NCBI RefSeq assembly: GCF_900168115.1
Contig: NZ_FUZC01000010.1
Span: 104,997-168,996, forward strand
From: Salegentibacter salinarum
Lineage (GTDB): Bacteria > Bacteroidota > Bacteroidia > Flavobacteriales > Flavobacteriaceae
Length of the DNA stretch: 64,000 nt
Direction: 5' to 3'
Below the pieces are notes generated by a model that was not told the DNA's origin, did no database searches, and was given only the letters and a program-made list of their open reading frames with translations. Both the position numbers and the translations under genes were made by a program. Of the stretch, positions 26,928 through 34,810 are shown piece after piece. Position 1 is the first letter of the stretch; each line of letters opens with the position of its first letter.

Positions 26928-27578
26928 CTAATTTCTTCTTCTAAAATTGGCACCGTCAAATTCTTCACGGTCATAAAATTCATCATCAGAGTATTGATCT
27001 TTGTTACGATGATCTTTATGATGATCTTCCTCGTCTACAATTCTTCCTTCCCGTTGGTCGGAAATTGGTTTATCAGCATATTCCTCTTCCTTTCGACGTT
27101 GTAGGTGCTCTTCTTCCGTTTCAGCTGAAGACGGACGGTTATAGGAGCTTAACACGGTTTTTTCATAATGACGATCTGGATTAGCACCGCGTTCAATTCG
27201 TTTCGTTTCAGCAAAAGTCTGGTGGGTTATCCTGGAAGTATAAATATATTTTTCATCTTCTTCGAGCTCTACCAGGCCAATGGGTACAATTACGTGGTTC
27301 TGGCCGTCCTTGTTTACAAACTCCTTGATTTCAGGATCTGCAGGTTTTCCGTAGGGATCGTGGCGCGAATCTATAATCGTCTGGTCTACTTCCACATCTA
27401 CATAAACTACGCGATCCAGGTTTTTATTAATCAGTAAATTATCAACTTTACCAACTACGCGTTTATCGGCATCTCTTACAACCCAGCCCCGAATATCGGG
27501 ATAACCGCCTGCAATTTTATAGTCTTTTAATTCACTTAAATAATATAAATTCTTACTCTTAATATCTTTACTCATCAT
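26928..27578 (-). CDS. PRC-barrel domain protein with charged tail, copy 1
   Basis: 216 residues. The N-terminal region to about residue 115 is PRC-barrel-like (YYLSELKDYKIAGGYPDIRG, then RVVGKVDNLLINK, VVYVDVEVD and HVIVPIGLVEL). From about 150 the tail is highly charged, rich in Glu, Asp, Arg and His and apparently disordered. No signal peptide or membrane segment. Located 14 bases downstream of a small membrane-anchored protein gene. It is a paralogue of the gene at 28072, and the pair of pairs is a tandem duplication. The photosynthetic reaction-centre-type PRC fold is often used for protein contacts; a stress role is inferred from the setting only. Confidence 0.75.
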   Translation of the reverse strand: MMSKDIKSKNLYYLSELKDYKIAGGYPDIRGWVVRDADKRVVGKVDNLLINKNLDRVVYVDVEVDQTIIDSRHDPYGKPADPEIKEFVNKDGQNHVIVPIGLVELEEDEKYIYTSRITHQTFAETKRIERGANPDRHYEKTVLSSYNRPSSAETEEEHLQRRKEEEYADKPISDQREGRIVDEEDHHKDHRNKDQYSDDEFYDREEFDGANFRRRN

Positions 27579-27592
27579 TCATAGTCTTTTGG

Positions 27593-27823
27593 TTACGCAA
27601 TCAATTCTTTATTTGGAATAAAACTCATTTTGTTATTTTCCTTAAAATAGATGCTTGAAGTATCATTCAATTCTTCAATCTCATTTGTATCTTCAATGTC
27701 GTCTACATCGTCATTAGTATCATCATAAGCGAATACATAGAATAATATTCCCAGGATGATAATAGCGATTAAAAGAATCCACGGCCAAACCGGTTTTTTC
27801 TTTTCAACTTTAATTTCTGCCAT
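27593..27823 (-). CDS. small single-span membrane protein with acidic tail (short paralogue)
   Basis: 76 residues. The N-terminus MAEIKVEKKKPVWPWILL is nearly identical to that of the 213-residue protein at 28898, then one membrane segment (about 12-32) and a short acidic stretch (DDTNDDVDDIEDTNE). It lacks the long helical domain of its paralogue, so it is either a truncated copy or a distinct small partner. Lysines precede the span and acids follow it, suggesting the N-terminus in the cytoplasm and the acidic part in the periplasm. Co-transcribed with the PRC-barrel gene downstream. Function unknown. Confidence 0.75.
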   Translation of the reverse strand: MAEIKVEKKKPVWPWILLIAIIILGILFYVFAYDDTNDDVDDIEDTNEIEELNDTSSIYFKENNKMSFIPNKELIA

Positions 27824-27892
27824 AATATTGTTTGATTGGTTATACTATTTAAAGGTAAATAATAATCCATCCTTAATTTATTAAGATTACCC

Positions 27893-27921
27893 CAAACAAT
27901 TGTTAATTAGGTCATAAGCAA
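27893..27921 (-). promoter_or_regulatory. promoter-like element of the first PRC-barrel module (conserved block)
   Basis: On the minus strand a TTTTTTG (-33-like) is followed 18 bases later by ATTGTTTG (-7-like). The spacer contains TTATGACCTAATTAACAA, which recurs upstream of the second module at 29608-29636 with identical spacing, and in part upstream of the YtxH gene. Confidence 0.5.
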
Positions 27922-28004
27922 AAAAAGTTCTACGCTTACTTTTTTCTGACTAAAGATTTTTAATAACTTCTGCTGGAAGAACATTCAAGCGCCTAAAAGA
28001 AAAA

Positions 28005-28024
28005 GGGAAACTGAAAAGTTTCCC
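28005..28024 (-). terminator. intrinsic terminator of the second PRC-barrel module
   Basis: Perfect eight-base stem GGGAAACT/AGTTTCCC with a four-base loop, followed on the minus strand by a T-rich tract. It lies about 50 bases past the stop of the PRC-barrel gene at 28072. Confidence 0.75.
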
Positions 28025-28071
28025 CTGTGCTAATTTACTCGAGAATCGAAATTTCACTGTTCCGAGATAGT

Positions 28072-28878
28072 CTACTTCCTCTTTCTAAAATTTTTATCAT
28101 CAAATTCCTTCTTGTTGTAGAAGTCTTCATCGTCCTTATGATCTCTTCTGCCTGAGGCAGCATCCGTCTGAGATTGGGAAGTGCTTTGACTGGAACCTTT
28201 TTCTTTATTACTCTTGAAACTTGTCTTTTGAGTGTTTTTGGGGTTAAAATCATCTTTAATTTCACCCCTTTCACCAGTTTTTTTATGCGTGGGATCGTTA
28301 TGTGAAACATCTGAATCGCGAAGTTCAGTTTCCCGATCTTCCCGGATTTTTGTAGCGGTATCATCGTTAAATTCTGCTTGACTGCGATCATCCCTGGGTT
28401 TATCTTCTGAAGAAATAGCGCCCCTGTTATAAGATGCTAAAACAACTTCTTCATATTCCCTGTCTATATTAGCAGCTTTCCTCTTTCTTTTGGTTTCCGC
28501 AAAAGTTCTATGGTTCACTTTATCTGTATAGATAAATTTATCATCCTCATTTAATTTTACAAGGCCGATAGGAATTATAAGATGTTCTTCTCCATCTTTA
28601 TTCACAAATTCATGTACGCCTTCACTTGCAGAAGATCTGTAAGGATCATGATTTGCTTCAAGTATACTTTTGTCTACTTCTACATCAAGGTAAACAACAC
28701 GTTCTGTATTTTTATTTACAAGAAGATTGTCTACTTTTCCTATAATCCTCTGGTCTACATCTTTTACTTTCCAGCCGCGGACATCTGGATCATCACTTGA
28801 AACTTTATAATCTGAAAGTTCATTTAGATAGAACAAATGTTTATCTTTATTTCTGTTGTTATTATTATTACTTGCCAT
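28072..28878 (-). CDS. PRC-barrel domain protein with long charged tail, copy 2
   Basis: 268 residues. The first 130 residues align by eye with the 216-residue copy (FYLNELSDYKVSSDDPDVRG, IIGKVDNLLVNK, VVYLDVEVDKS, LIIPIGLVKL). The tail is longer and rich in Lys, Asp, Ser and Gln, without hydrophobic segments, ending in DEDFYNKKEFDDKNFRKRK, which resembles the end of copy 1 (DDEFYDREEFDGANFRRRN). The conserved tail end suggests a contact motif. Lies 19 bases downstream of the membrane-anchored helical protein. Role unknown; an envelope or osmotic stress link is an inference. Confidence 0.75.
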   Translation of the reverse strand: MASNNNNNRNKDKHLFYLNELSDYKVSSDDPDVRGWKVKDVDQRIIGKVDNLLVNKNTERVVYLDVEVDKSILEANHDPYRSSASEGVHEFVNKDGEEHLIIPIGLVKLNEDDKFIYTDKVNHRTFAETKRKRKAANIDREYEEVVLASYNRGAISSEDKPRDDRSQAEFNDDTATKIREDRETELRDSDVSHNDPTHKKTGERGEIKDDFNPKNTQKTSFKSNKEKGSSQSTSQSQTDAASGRRDHKDDEDFYNKKEFDDKNFRKRK

Positions 28879-28897
28879 AATCTCTTTAATTTTTTAA

Positions 28898-29539
28898 TTA
28901 GCTCATTTTCATATTCTGTACTACATCGCCGGCTTCTTTATAAAAAGAATTAACTGCGTCCTTTTGATCAAGGGTAGGAATTGATGGCTCAATACTTTCT
29001 AATGCGGTTCTTACTTCTTGAACATCCCGTGATATGTCTGGGAATTTTTCTTCCTGCATTTTTTCCATCAGGTCCACTATCTTACCACCAACATCATTAA
29101 TTGTATTAGCGTGAGTAAGCTCCTGTGGATCTTCTTTAATATCTCTAACATCATCTTTTAACTCCTGAATTTCAATTTCAGTATCTATATTAGCTTCTTC
29201 TGATCTGTTTTCAAGAGCATTGATGAGATAGATTAAGGCCTCACTACTATATTCATGGTCAATTCCCATTTTTTCGCGGTCACCAATATGGGTAAGGTAT
29301 TTAGAGACACTTTCATCTCCGGAAAGGTTATCATCTTCCCACCGTGCAGTTTCAGTATCTTCTTCTTCCTCGGTTTCCATAGGTGTTGCAACCTGTTCGG
29401 TGTTTTCATCTTCATTAAAATCATCATCGTCGTCACCGTTATCGGCGATTACAAAATATACTATTACTGCAAGGATTATTAGACCAAGGAGAATCCAGGG
29501 CCAAATAGGTTTTTTCTTTTCAATTTTAATTTCTGCCAT
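28898..29539 (-). CDS. membrane-anchored acidic/helical protein (long paralogue)
   Basis: 213 residues. N-terminal MAEIKIEKKKPIWPWILLG with one membrane span (about 12-32), then a run of Asp residues and an acidic linker (34-75), then a helical domain of about 130 residues (YLTHIGDREKMGIDHEYSSE near its start, later DVGGKIVDLMEKM and YKEAGDVVQNMKMS). It shares its N-terminus with the 76-residue protein at 27593 and is the first gene of the second PRC-barrel module. The helical domain is not one I can name. Probably anchored in the inner membrane with the domain on the periplasmic side. Confidence 0.7.
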   Translation of the reverse strand: MAEIKIEKKKPIWPWILLGLIILAVIVYFVIADNGDDDDDFNEDENTEQVATPMETEEEEDTETARWEDDNLSGDESVSKYLTHIGDREKMGIDHEYSSEALIYLINALENRSEEANIDTEIEIQELKDDVRDIKEDPQELTHANTINDVGGKIVDLMEKMQEEKFPDISRDVQEVRTALESIEPSIPTLDQKDAVNSFYKEAGDVVQNMKMS

Positions 29540-29607
29540 AATTCTAGTTCTTTGGTTAGATTCTTAAAGTTAAATAATCTCCTTCTTTAATAATACTAAG
29601 GTTAGCC

Positions 29608-29636
29608 CAAACTATTGTTAATTAGGTCATAATCAA
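29608..29636 (-). promoter_or_regulatory. promoter-like element of the second PRC-barrel module
   Basis: On the minus strand TTTTTTG, 18-base spacer, ATAGTTTG, located about 70 bases before the start codon at 29539. The spacer and both boxes match those of the first module at 27893-27921 almost base for base. Confidence 0.5.
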
Positions 29637-29640
29637 AAAA

Positions 29641-29659
29641 GGCATCCCAATGGAATGCC
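29641..29659 (-). terminator. intrinsic terminator of the dienelactone hydrolase gene
   Basis: Eight-base stem GGCATTCC/GGGATGCC (one G-U) with a three-base loop, then six T on the minus strand. That T-run is also the -33-like tract of the next promoter, so the terminator and promoter abut. Confidence 0.8.
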
Positions 29660-29685
29660 TTTTTAAAAAGAATATTTAATAAATT

Positions 29686-30549
29686 TTATTTCAAAAGATC
29701 TTTGAGTCGGTTCCAGGCTTTATCGTGTGCTTCTTTATTTGCTTTTTCGGCATCGGTTTGGTGTCCACTTCGCATAAAAGCGTGACCGGCGTCTTCGTAG
29801 ATTTCATATTTATAGGTTTTTCCGGACTTTTCCATCATTTTTTCGCTGGCTTCAATGGTAGAATTCACTCTATTATCATCGCCGCCGTAATAGCCATAAA
29901 CCGGAGCCGAAATATTCGCAATTGCTTCTTCATCTTCAGGACCGGTTCCGTAGAAAACGTGTGCGGAAGAGATATCTTGGTTGTTGGTAGCATACCTAAA
30001 TGTTTGCGAGCCACCCCAGCAGAAACCAGCAACAGCAACTTCTCCCGTTGACGCCGAATCTTCTTTAATATATTTAAACGCTGCATCAAGATCGGCAGTG
30101 ACCTGTTCCGGGTCTAAAGCATAAATGGCATCCCTGGCAGCATCAGGATTTTCAAAGTCGGTGGTACGGCGTTTGCCTTCTTGCGTATTTGAAATCAGGT
30201 CTGGAGCTATTACCAAATAACCGGCTTCAGCAAGTTTATCGGCAAACAACCTTGCCCAGTCATTTAAACCACGGTTTTCGTGAATTACAATTACAGATTT
30301 TGTGGCTTCATCTGTTTCAGGGTAGACTACAAAAGCCTGAAATTCCCTATCACCATGAGATAAAGTAACCCATTCGTGATGTCGTGGGGAATCAGAAAGT
30401 TCTTCAGCTTCAGTTTTTTGAGCAATTGTAGTATCAATTTCAACTTGCGCTTCCTCTTTATTAGACTCCTTTTTATCATTTTTATTTCCGCAGGAAGAAA
30501 ACAAAAATGCAAAGAAAACTAGCAGCAGTACGTGGTTAAAATATTTCAT
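29686..30549 (-). CDS. dienelactone hydrolase family lipoprotein
   Basis: 287 residues with a lipobox FSSC (Cys20), so exported and lipid-anchored. Alpha/beta-hydrolase fold of the DLH family: VIVIHENRGLNDW near 93, nucleophile motif GFCWGG near 170 (Cys rather than Ser, as in DLH), YGGDDNRV near 222 (acid) and EDAGHAFM near 257 (His). All three catalytic residues are present. It hydrolyses an ester or lactone in the periplasm; the substrate is not predictable. It is between stress-type genes, with its own terminator, and 36 bases downstream of the M28 peptidase gene, so the two may share a transcript. Confidence 0.87.
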   Translation of the reverse strand: MKYFNHVLLLVFFAFLFSSCGNKNDKKESNKEEAQVEIDTTIAQKTEAEELSDSPRHHEWVTLSHGDREFQAFVVYPETDEATKSVIVIHENRGLNDWARLFADKLAEAGYLVIAPDLISNTQEGKRRTTDFENPDAARDAIYALDPEQVTADLDAAFKYIKEDSASTGEVAVAGFCWGGSQTFRYATNNQDISSAHVFYGTGPEDEEAIANISAPVYGYYGGDDNRVNSTIEASEKMMEKSGKTYKYEIYEDAGHAFMRSGHQTDAEKANKEAHDKAWNRLKDLLK

Positions 30550-30585
30550 AAGTATAAAGTTTTAATTGAATATTCTTTCAATTTC

Positions 30586-31935
30586 CTATCTGAAAACTCC
30601 TGAAGGAAAAACTACCACACTTTCGTTACCGTCTTTTCCAACCGCTGCCACACCAAAGAAGAAATTATCTATAACAATTCCCTCAAGGGTGAATTCATTT
30701 ACGTCACCTACAAAACGGGAATATTGCCATTGGGCTTCAGTAGTTTCTCTCCAGTAAATTTTATAGCCGGCGATATCACCTTCAACTTTATCCCATTTTA
30801 ATTTTGCTGAAGGTTCTACAATTCCTCCAATTTCAACATTCTCAGGTGCCGGTGGAGCCCAGGCAAGGTTAGCCATATTTATCGCGTTAACCGCAGTAAG
30901 TTTTTTGGCATAATCGAAATTCACTTCTTCCACCACATCACCATATTCAATACCGTTTTCGGTTCTAATATCCTGGTGCTGGCGATTATAATTTTCGTGC
31001 GCTTCCATAATCCTGATTCCGGCGAAGCCAAGATCGTTGAAAGGGCGGTGGTGACCACCACGACCAAATCTATCTAAGCGATAAATCATCATCGGGTTCA
31101 TTTCAGGCATATAGGTTTCGGTAGTTTTATGCACATAGCGAGCAAGCTGACGGGAAATTCCGTCTACTTCACCGCCGTAAAATCTACGCATTGTTCTTTC
31201 TCTTTCAGACTCATTTGGAGGAACGGGTTCAGAAAATATTCTAAAAGTTCGGTTATCAATAACACCGTCTACACCTTTAATATTTCCAATCATATCATTA
31301 TTTAAAACACCAATGATCTCCCAATCATTTTCTTTGGCATACTCAGCAAGGCCTTTTCCCCCAAACAAGCCTTGTTCTTCGCCAGAAAGACCAACATACA
31401 CCACGCTGCTTTCAAATTCATATTGTGATAAAACCCTGGCGGCTTCTATGGCCCCGGCCATTCCACTGGCATTATCGTTAGCTCCGGGAGCATCGGTTTC
31501 AAAATCCATAGTATTGCTGGCGCGAGAATCTATATCGCCGCTCATAATAATGTAGCGATTTGGATATTTTGTTCCTTTTTGAACAGCAACCACATTTACC
31601 ACCCAGGCATCGTGCGGAATACGCTCACCATCTTCTGTTGTAACAAAGTCTTTTTGGTAAAACACATCAAGACAATTATCACAATTGTTGGAAATGTTAT
31701 CGAATTCAGATTTTATCCATCTACGGGCGGCGCCAATTCCGCGGGTATCAGAAACCGTATCACTAAAAGTATTCCTTGTTCCAAAACCGGCAAGTTTTCT
31801 AATATCGGCTTCAATCCTATCGGCAGAAACGCTGTCAATTATTTCATAAATACGCTCATCGGTTTGCGCATTGGTTTGTTGAAAAATCAGTCCTGCAAAC
31901 AGGAGTAGGGCAAGTGTTGGTATATTTTTAATCAT
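30586..31935 (-). CDS. exported M28 family zinc peptidase with C-terminal fibronectin type III domain
   Basis: 449 residues. The signal peptide ends around TNAQ. The M28 core shows the bridging Asp in GANDNASG (about 151-158), the Glu pair in GLSGEEQGL, the Asp in LNNDMIG, and the last His in MEAHENYNRQHQ. A C-terminal fibronectin III-like domain (about 362-449) contains AGYKIYWRE and ends in PSGVFR. The first zinc-ligand motif, normally H-x-D, reads GDIDS here: Asp134 stands where His is expected. It may bind metal differently or be a known subgroup; activity is therefore not certain. Periplasmic or surface aminopeptidase is the likely role. Confidence 0.85.
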   Translation of the reverse strand: MIKNIPTLALLLFAGLIFQQTNAQTDERIYEIIDSVSADRIEADIRKLAGFGTRNTFSDTVSDTRGIGAARRWIKSEFDNISNNCDNCLDVFYQKDFVTTEDGERIPHDAWVVNVVAVQKGTKYPNRYIIMSGDIDSRASNTMDFETDAPGANDNASGMAGAIEAARVLSQYEFESSVVYVGLSGEEQGLFGGKGLAEYAKENDWEIIGVLNNDMIGNIKGVDGVIDNRTFRIFSEPVPPNESERERTMRRFYGGEVDGISRQLARYVHKTTETYMPEMNPMMIYRLDRFGRGGHHRPFNDLGFAGIRIMEAHENYNRQHQDIRTENGIEYGDVVEEVNFDYAKKLTAVNAINMANLAWAPPAPENVEIGGIVEPSAKLKWDKVEGDIAGYKIYWRETTEAQWQYSRFVGDVNEFTLEGIVIDNFFFGVAAVGKDGNESVVVFPSGVFR

Positions 31936-32021
31936 ATAATAATTTTTTAAGCTTCTAAAATACCTAATGTTTGGGTGAAATCACAATTAAATACAGCGTG
32001 GTAATATTATAAAACAAAAAA

Positions 32022-32044
32022 ATCCCGACAAATAATGCCGGGAT
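32022..32044 (-). terminator. intrinsic terminator of the YtxH gene
   Basis: Stem ATCCCGGC/GTCGGGAT around a seven-base loop, followed on the minus strand by seven T. About 30 bases past the YtxH stop codon. Confidence 0.8.
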
Positions 32045-32072
32045 CTTAAATCACATTCTAATTAACTACAAT

Positions 32073-32360
32073 CTAGCTTGCTTTCATATTATGAATTTCA
32101 GCTTTTGCTTCGTGTGCTTTTTGATCAGCTTTCGAGTTAGAAAGGCTGGCTTTGGTTTTGTTCTTCAAGGCATCAACTTTATGGCTTAAAGAGTCAGAGA
32201 ATTCGTTGAATTTTCCTTTAGTTCCTTGTATAGCTTCGTTGCTTGAATCTGAAATCGCCTTCCTTGTATCTGCACCTTTTTTAGGGGCAAATAATAATCC
32301 TAAGGCCGCTCCTGCAGCTGCTCCTGATATTAATCCTAATAACATTTTTCCTGATTTCAT
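32073..32360 (-). CDS. YtxH domain small membrane protein
   Basis: 95 residues. A glycine/alanine-rich membrane segment (MLLGLISGAAAGAALGLLFAPKKG, about 6-29, here described by its ends) is followed by the PKKG motif and an amphipathic helical tail rich in Lys, Ala and Ser (KVDALKNKTKASLSN). This is the YtxH (gas-vesicle/general-stress-like) family, induced by stress in several bacteria. It is monocistronic with its own terminator. Upstream (32407-32423) lies a variant of the sequence word found before the two PRC-barrel modules, hinting at shared control. Confidence 0.85.
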   Translation of the reverse strand: MKSGKMLLGLISGAAAGAALGLLFAPKKGADTRKAISDSSNEAIQGTKGKFNEFSDSLSHKVDALKNKTKASLSNSKADQKAHEAKAEIHNMKAS

Positions 32361-32406
32361 CGATCTAAGTTTTTAAGTTTTGGTTCGTATTTTTTGTTTA
32401 ATGTAA

Positions 32407-32423
32407 AATTAGATCATAATCAC
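32407..32423 (-). promoter_or_regulatory. possible shared regulatory word upstream of the YtxH gene
   Basis: On the minus strand GTGATTATGATCTAATT resembles TTGATTATGACCTAATT before the second PRC-barrel module. Only the upstream word is shared; the -7-like box is not obvious here. Confidence 0.3.
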
Positions 32424-32500
32424 TCAGTCACCATATTTTTGAAGTTAAGTTATGCATAAACTTTCTTTGAAAATGTCAAGGAATTTAACAGTTTAAATTC

Positions 32501-34714
32501 TTATGAATTTTCAGCAAATTTTTTGAGAATCTCCCTCACCTTTAAAGTGTCTTCTACATAATAACGGGCGCTGGTTTTTTTCATCCCAACTTTCACCGTA
32601 AAGGAATCTTCCGGGAGTTCTTCAAACATATATTCATCTGTCCAATCGTCTCCAATGGCAAATATGAAGTCGTAATCTTTGCCCACCAGTTTTTTATTTG
32701 AAGCTTTTCCTTTATTTACCCCACTACTTTTAATTTCCAGCACTTTATTCCCTTCTAAAACACTAAGCCCACGGTTGGAAATTAATTCTTTTAAAACGTT
32801 CGAAAGCTCGTTGGCCCTGATTTCACCAAGTTCGGGATCTGCTTTTCTGTAATGCCAGGCCAGGGAGTAGTTTTTATCTTCTATAAATGTACCGGGAGTT
32901 CTGTCTACAAAAGTTTCAATAACCGGTCGCACCGCACTCATCCAGTCGTTATTCACATTTTCGGAAAGTTCCCATTCGCTGTTTTTCTGGCGCATCCAAA
33001 CGCCGTGTTCAGAAATTAGTTCTACGGGAATTTCCTGCCACCACGAACCAAGCGTGTCTTTATCTCTACCGCTAATTAATACCACGTCGGTATTCTGAGA
33101 CTGGTTTAATTGATGAACCAACTCTATTAATTCCTGGTCTGGTTTTGCTTTTTCGGGCTTATCGGTAAAGTTTACCAGCGTACCATCGTAGTCCAGGAAT
33201 AAGATTCTGTTCTTGGCACTTTTAAATTTCTCGATAATTTCATCTGAAACTTTAGAAGAAATTCTTCTTGCTTTAAACGCATCCCTATCCTGACTCGTAT
33301 CGCTCAACGCTTTCATAAAATCGTTAGCCCATTTTTCAACACTATAGCGTTTCAGTCGCTTTTGAAGTATTTTATTGCGCTGCTTTTGTTCTTCTTCAGG
33401 CATTTCAATTGCTTGGATTAAAGTTTCGGAAATCTGCTCAAAATTATTAGGATTAATAATTAACGCCTCGTTCATCTCGTGTGCGGCACCGGCCATTTCA
33501 CTTAAAATAAGCACACCGGTTTGATTTATCCTGGTGGCTACAAATTCTTTAGCAACCAGGTTCATCCCGTCCCTAATTGGCGTTAACAAAGCAATATCGC
33601 AACTGGCATAAAGGTCAATTAAATTTTCAAAAGGCATGGAGCGGTAAAAATACCAGATAGGGGTCCAGCTCACCGTAGAGAATTTTCCGTTAATTCTTCC
33701 TACCAATTCATCAATTTCCCTCTTTAAGCGTTGATATTGTGGTACGTTAGACCTTGAAGGAACCGCAAGCATCACCAATCTTACTTTTTCAATAAATTCG
33801 GGATGGTTATCAAGAAAATATTCAAAAGCGCGAATTCTATTGGCAATCCCTTTCGTATAATCCAGGCGGTCTATACTTAAAATAAGTTTAGCTTCCGGTG
33901 TTTCGCTGGTATGATGGTCCAGCCTGCGCTGTAACTCGGTGCGTTGTTCTTCGGTATTTTTAAAATGGTTTAAAGCAGCGTCTTCAAATTTGTTATAATC
34001 TATTCCCATTGGGAAAGAATCTACTTTTACAATTCTCTCGGGAAGGGTAATTTCATTAAAACTTACCTGGTGACGTAAAATACGACTTACAGAACTTAAA
34101 AAATGTCTTTCATAATCATAGGTGTGGAAACCAATTAAATCGGCACCCAAAACTCCTTTTAAAACTTCATCTCGCCAGGGCAGGGTTCTAAAAACTTCGT
34201 AAGAAGGAAATGGAATATGATTAAAAAAGCCAATAATAGCTTCAGGTTGTTGTTCCCTAATCATATTTGGCACTAAAAGCAACTGATAATCGTGCACCCA
34301 AATCTGGTCACCGTCTTCATAATGTGTCAGGACTTCTTCAGCATATTTTTTATTTACGGTTTTATAAATTTCCCAGTGATCTTTATCGGCTTCGGTATAT
34401 TCCATAAAATAGTGAAAAAGCGGCCAAATGGTACGATTACTAAACCCATAATAAAATCCTTCAATTTCTTCTTCGCTGAGATTTACAGCAACACAATCTT
34501 CTTTTCGGGCTTTTTCTTTAACATCTTCTAAAAGATTTTCAGGAATTTCTTCTTTGGTAAGTCCACTCCAACCTATCCAGATACTATCACCATCCTTATG
34601 GAATGATTTTAAGCCGGTTGCGAGTCCTCCTACACTTGGCGTAACTTCAAGGTTATTATTTTCTAAGTTAATTTGTAATGGTAAACGGTTGGAAATTATT
34701 ATTGTCTTACTCAT
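32501..34714 (-). CDS. otsAB: bifunctional trehalose-6-phosphate synthase/phosphatase
   Basis: 737 residues. The N-terminal part (1-470) is a GT20 synthase: GGLATGLKSF near 30, WVHDYQLLLVPNM near 140, DRLDYTKGI near 280 and RDGMNLVAKEFVA near 380. The C-terminal part (about 490-737) is an HAD-type phosphatase: FLDYDGTLVNF, VLISGRDKD, ISEHGVWM and AIGDDWTDEYMF hold the four HAD motifs. It joins UDP-glucose and glucose 6-phosphate and removes the phosphate to give trehalose, a compatible solute, in the cytoplasm. Divergent to a GH15 gene and near two MscS channels, which fits osmotic or desiccation response. Confidence 0.95.
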   Translation of the reverse strand: MSKTIIISNRLPLQINLENNNLEVTPSVGGLATGLKSFHKDGDSIWIGWSGLTKEEIPENLLEDVKEKARKEDCVAVNLSEEEIEGFYYGFSNRTIWPLFHYFMEYTEADKDHWEIYKTVNKKYAEEVLTHYEDGDQIWVHDYQLLLVPNMIREQQPEAIIGFFNHIPFPSYEVFRTLPWRDEVLKGVLGADLIGFHTYDYERHFLSSVSRILRHQVSFNEITLPERIVKVDSFPMGIDYNKFEDAALNHFKNTEEQRTELQRRLDHHTSETPEAKLILSIDRLDYTKGIANRIRAFEYFLDNHPEFIEKVRLVMLAVPSRSNVPQYQRLKREIDELVGRINGKFSTVSWTPIWYFYRSMPFENLIDLYASCDIALLTPIRDGMNLVAKEFVATRINQTGVLILSEMAGAAHEMNEALIINPNNFEQISETLIQAIEMPEEEQKQRNKILQKRLKRYSVEKWANDFMKALSDTSQDRDAFKARRISSKVSDEIIEKFKSAKNRILFLDYDGTLVNFTDKPEKAKPDQELIELVHQLNQSQNTDVVLISGRDKDTLGSWWQEIPVELISEHGVWMRQKNSEWELSENVNNDWMSAVRPVIETFVDRTPGTFIEDKNYSLAWHYRKADPELGEIRANELSNVLKELISNRGLSVLEGNKVLEIKSSGVNKGKASNKKLVGKDYDFIFAIGDDWTDEYMFEELPEDSFTVKVGMKKTSARYYVEDTLKVREILKKFAENS

Positions 34715-34810
34715 AATTATATGTGAATGCTGTTGTTGCGAAATTGATTTTTATTAAATTTCCGAAAATCATTTTACACGACAAGTCTTTTTAAAGAATT
34801 TTAAGAGTAT

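Noticed and set aside
28035..28391. A 118-codon minus-strand frame
   Set aside because: It overlaps the PRC-barrel gene at 28072 in another frame and has the composition of a shifted reading of its charged tail.
26928..29539. A CRISPR-like or phage origin for the repeated blocks
   Set aside because: The repeats are a tandem gene duplication with two copies only; there are no regular spacers and no phage genes.
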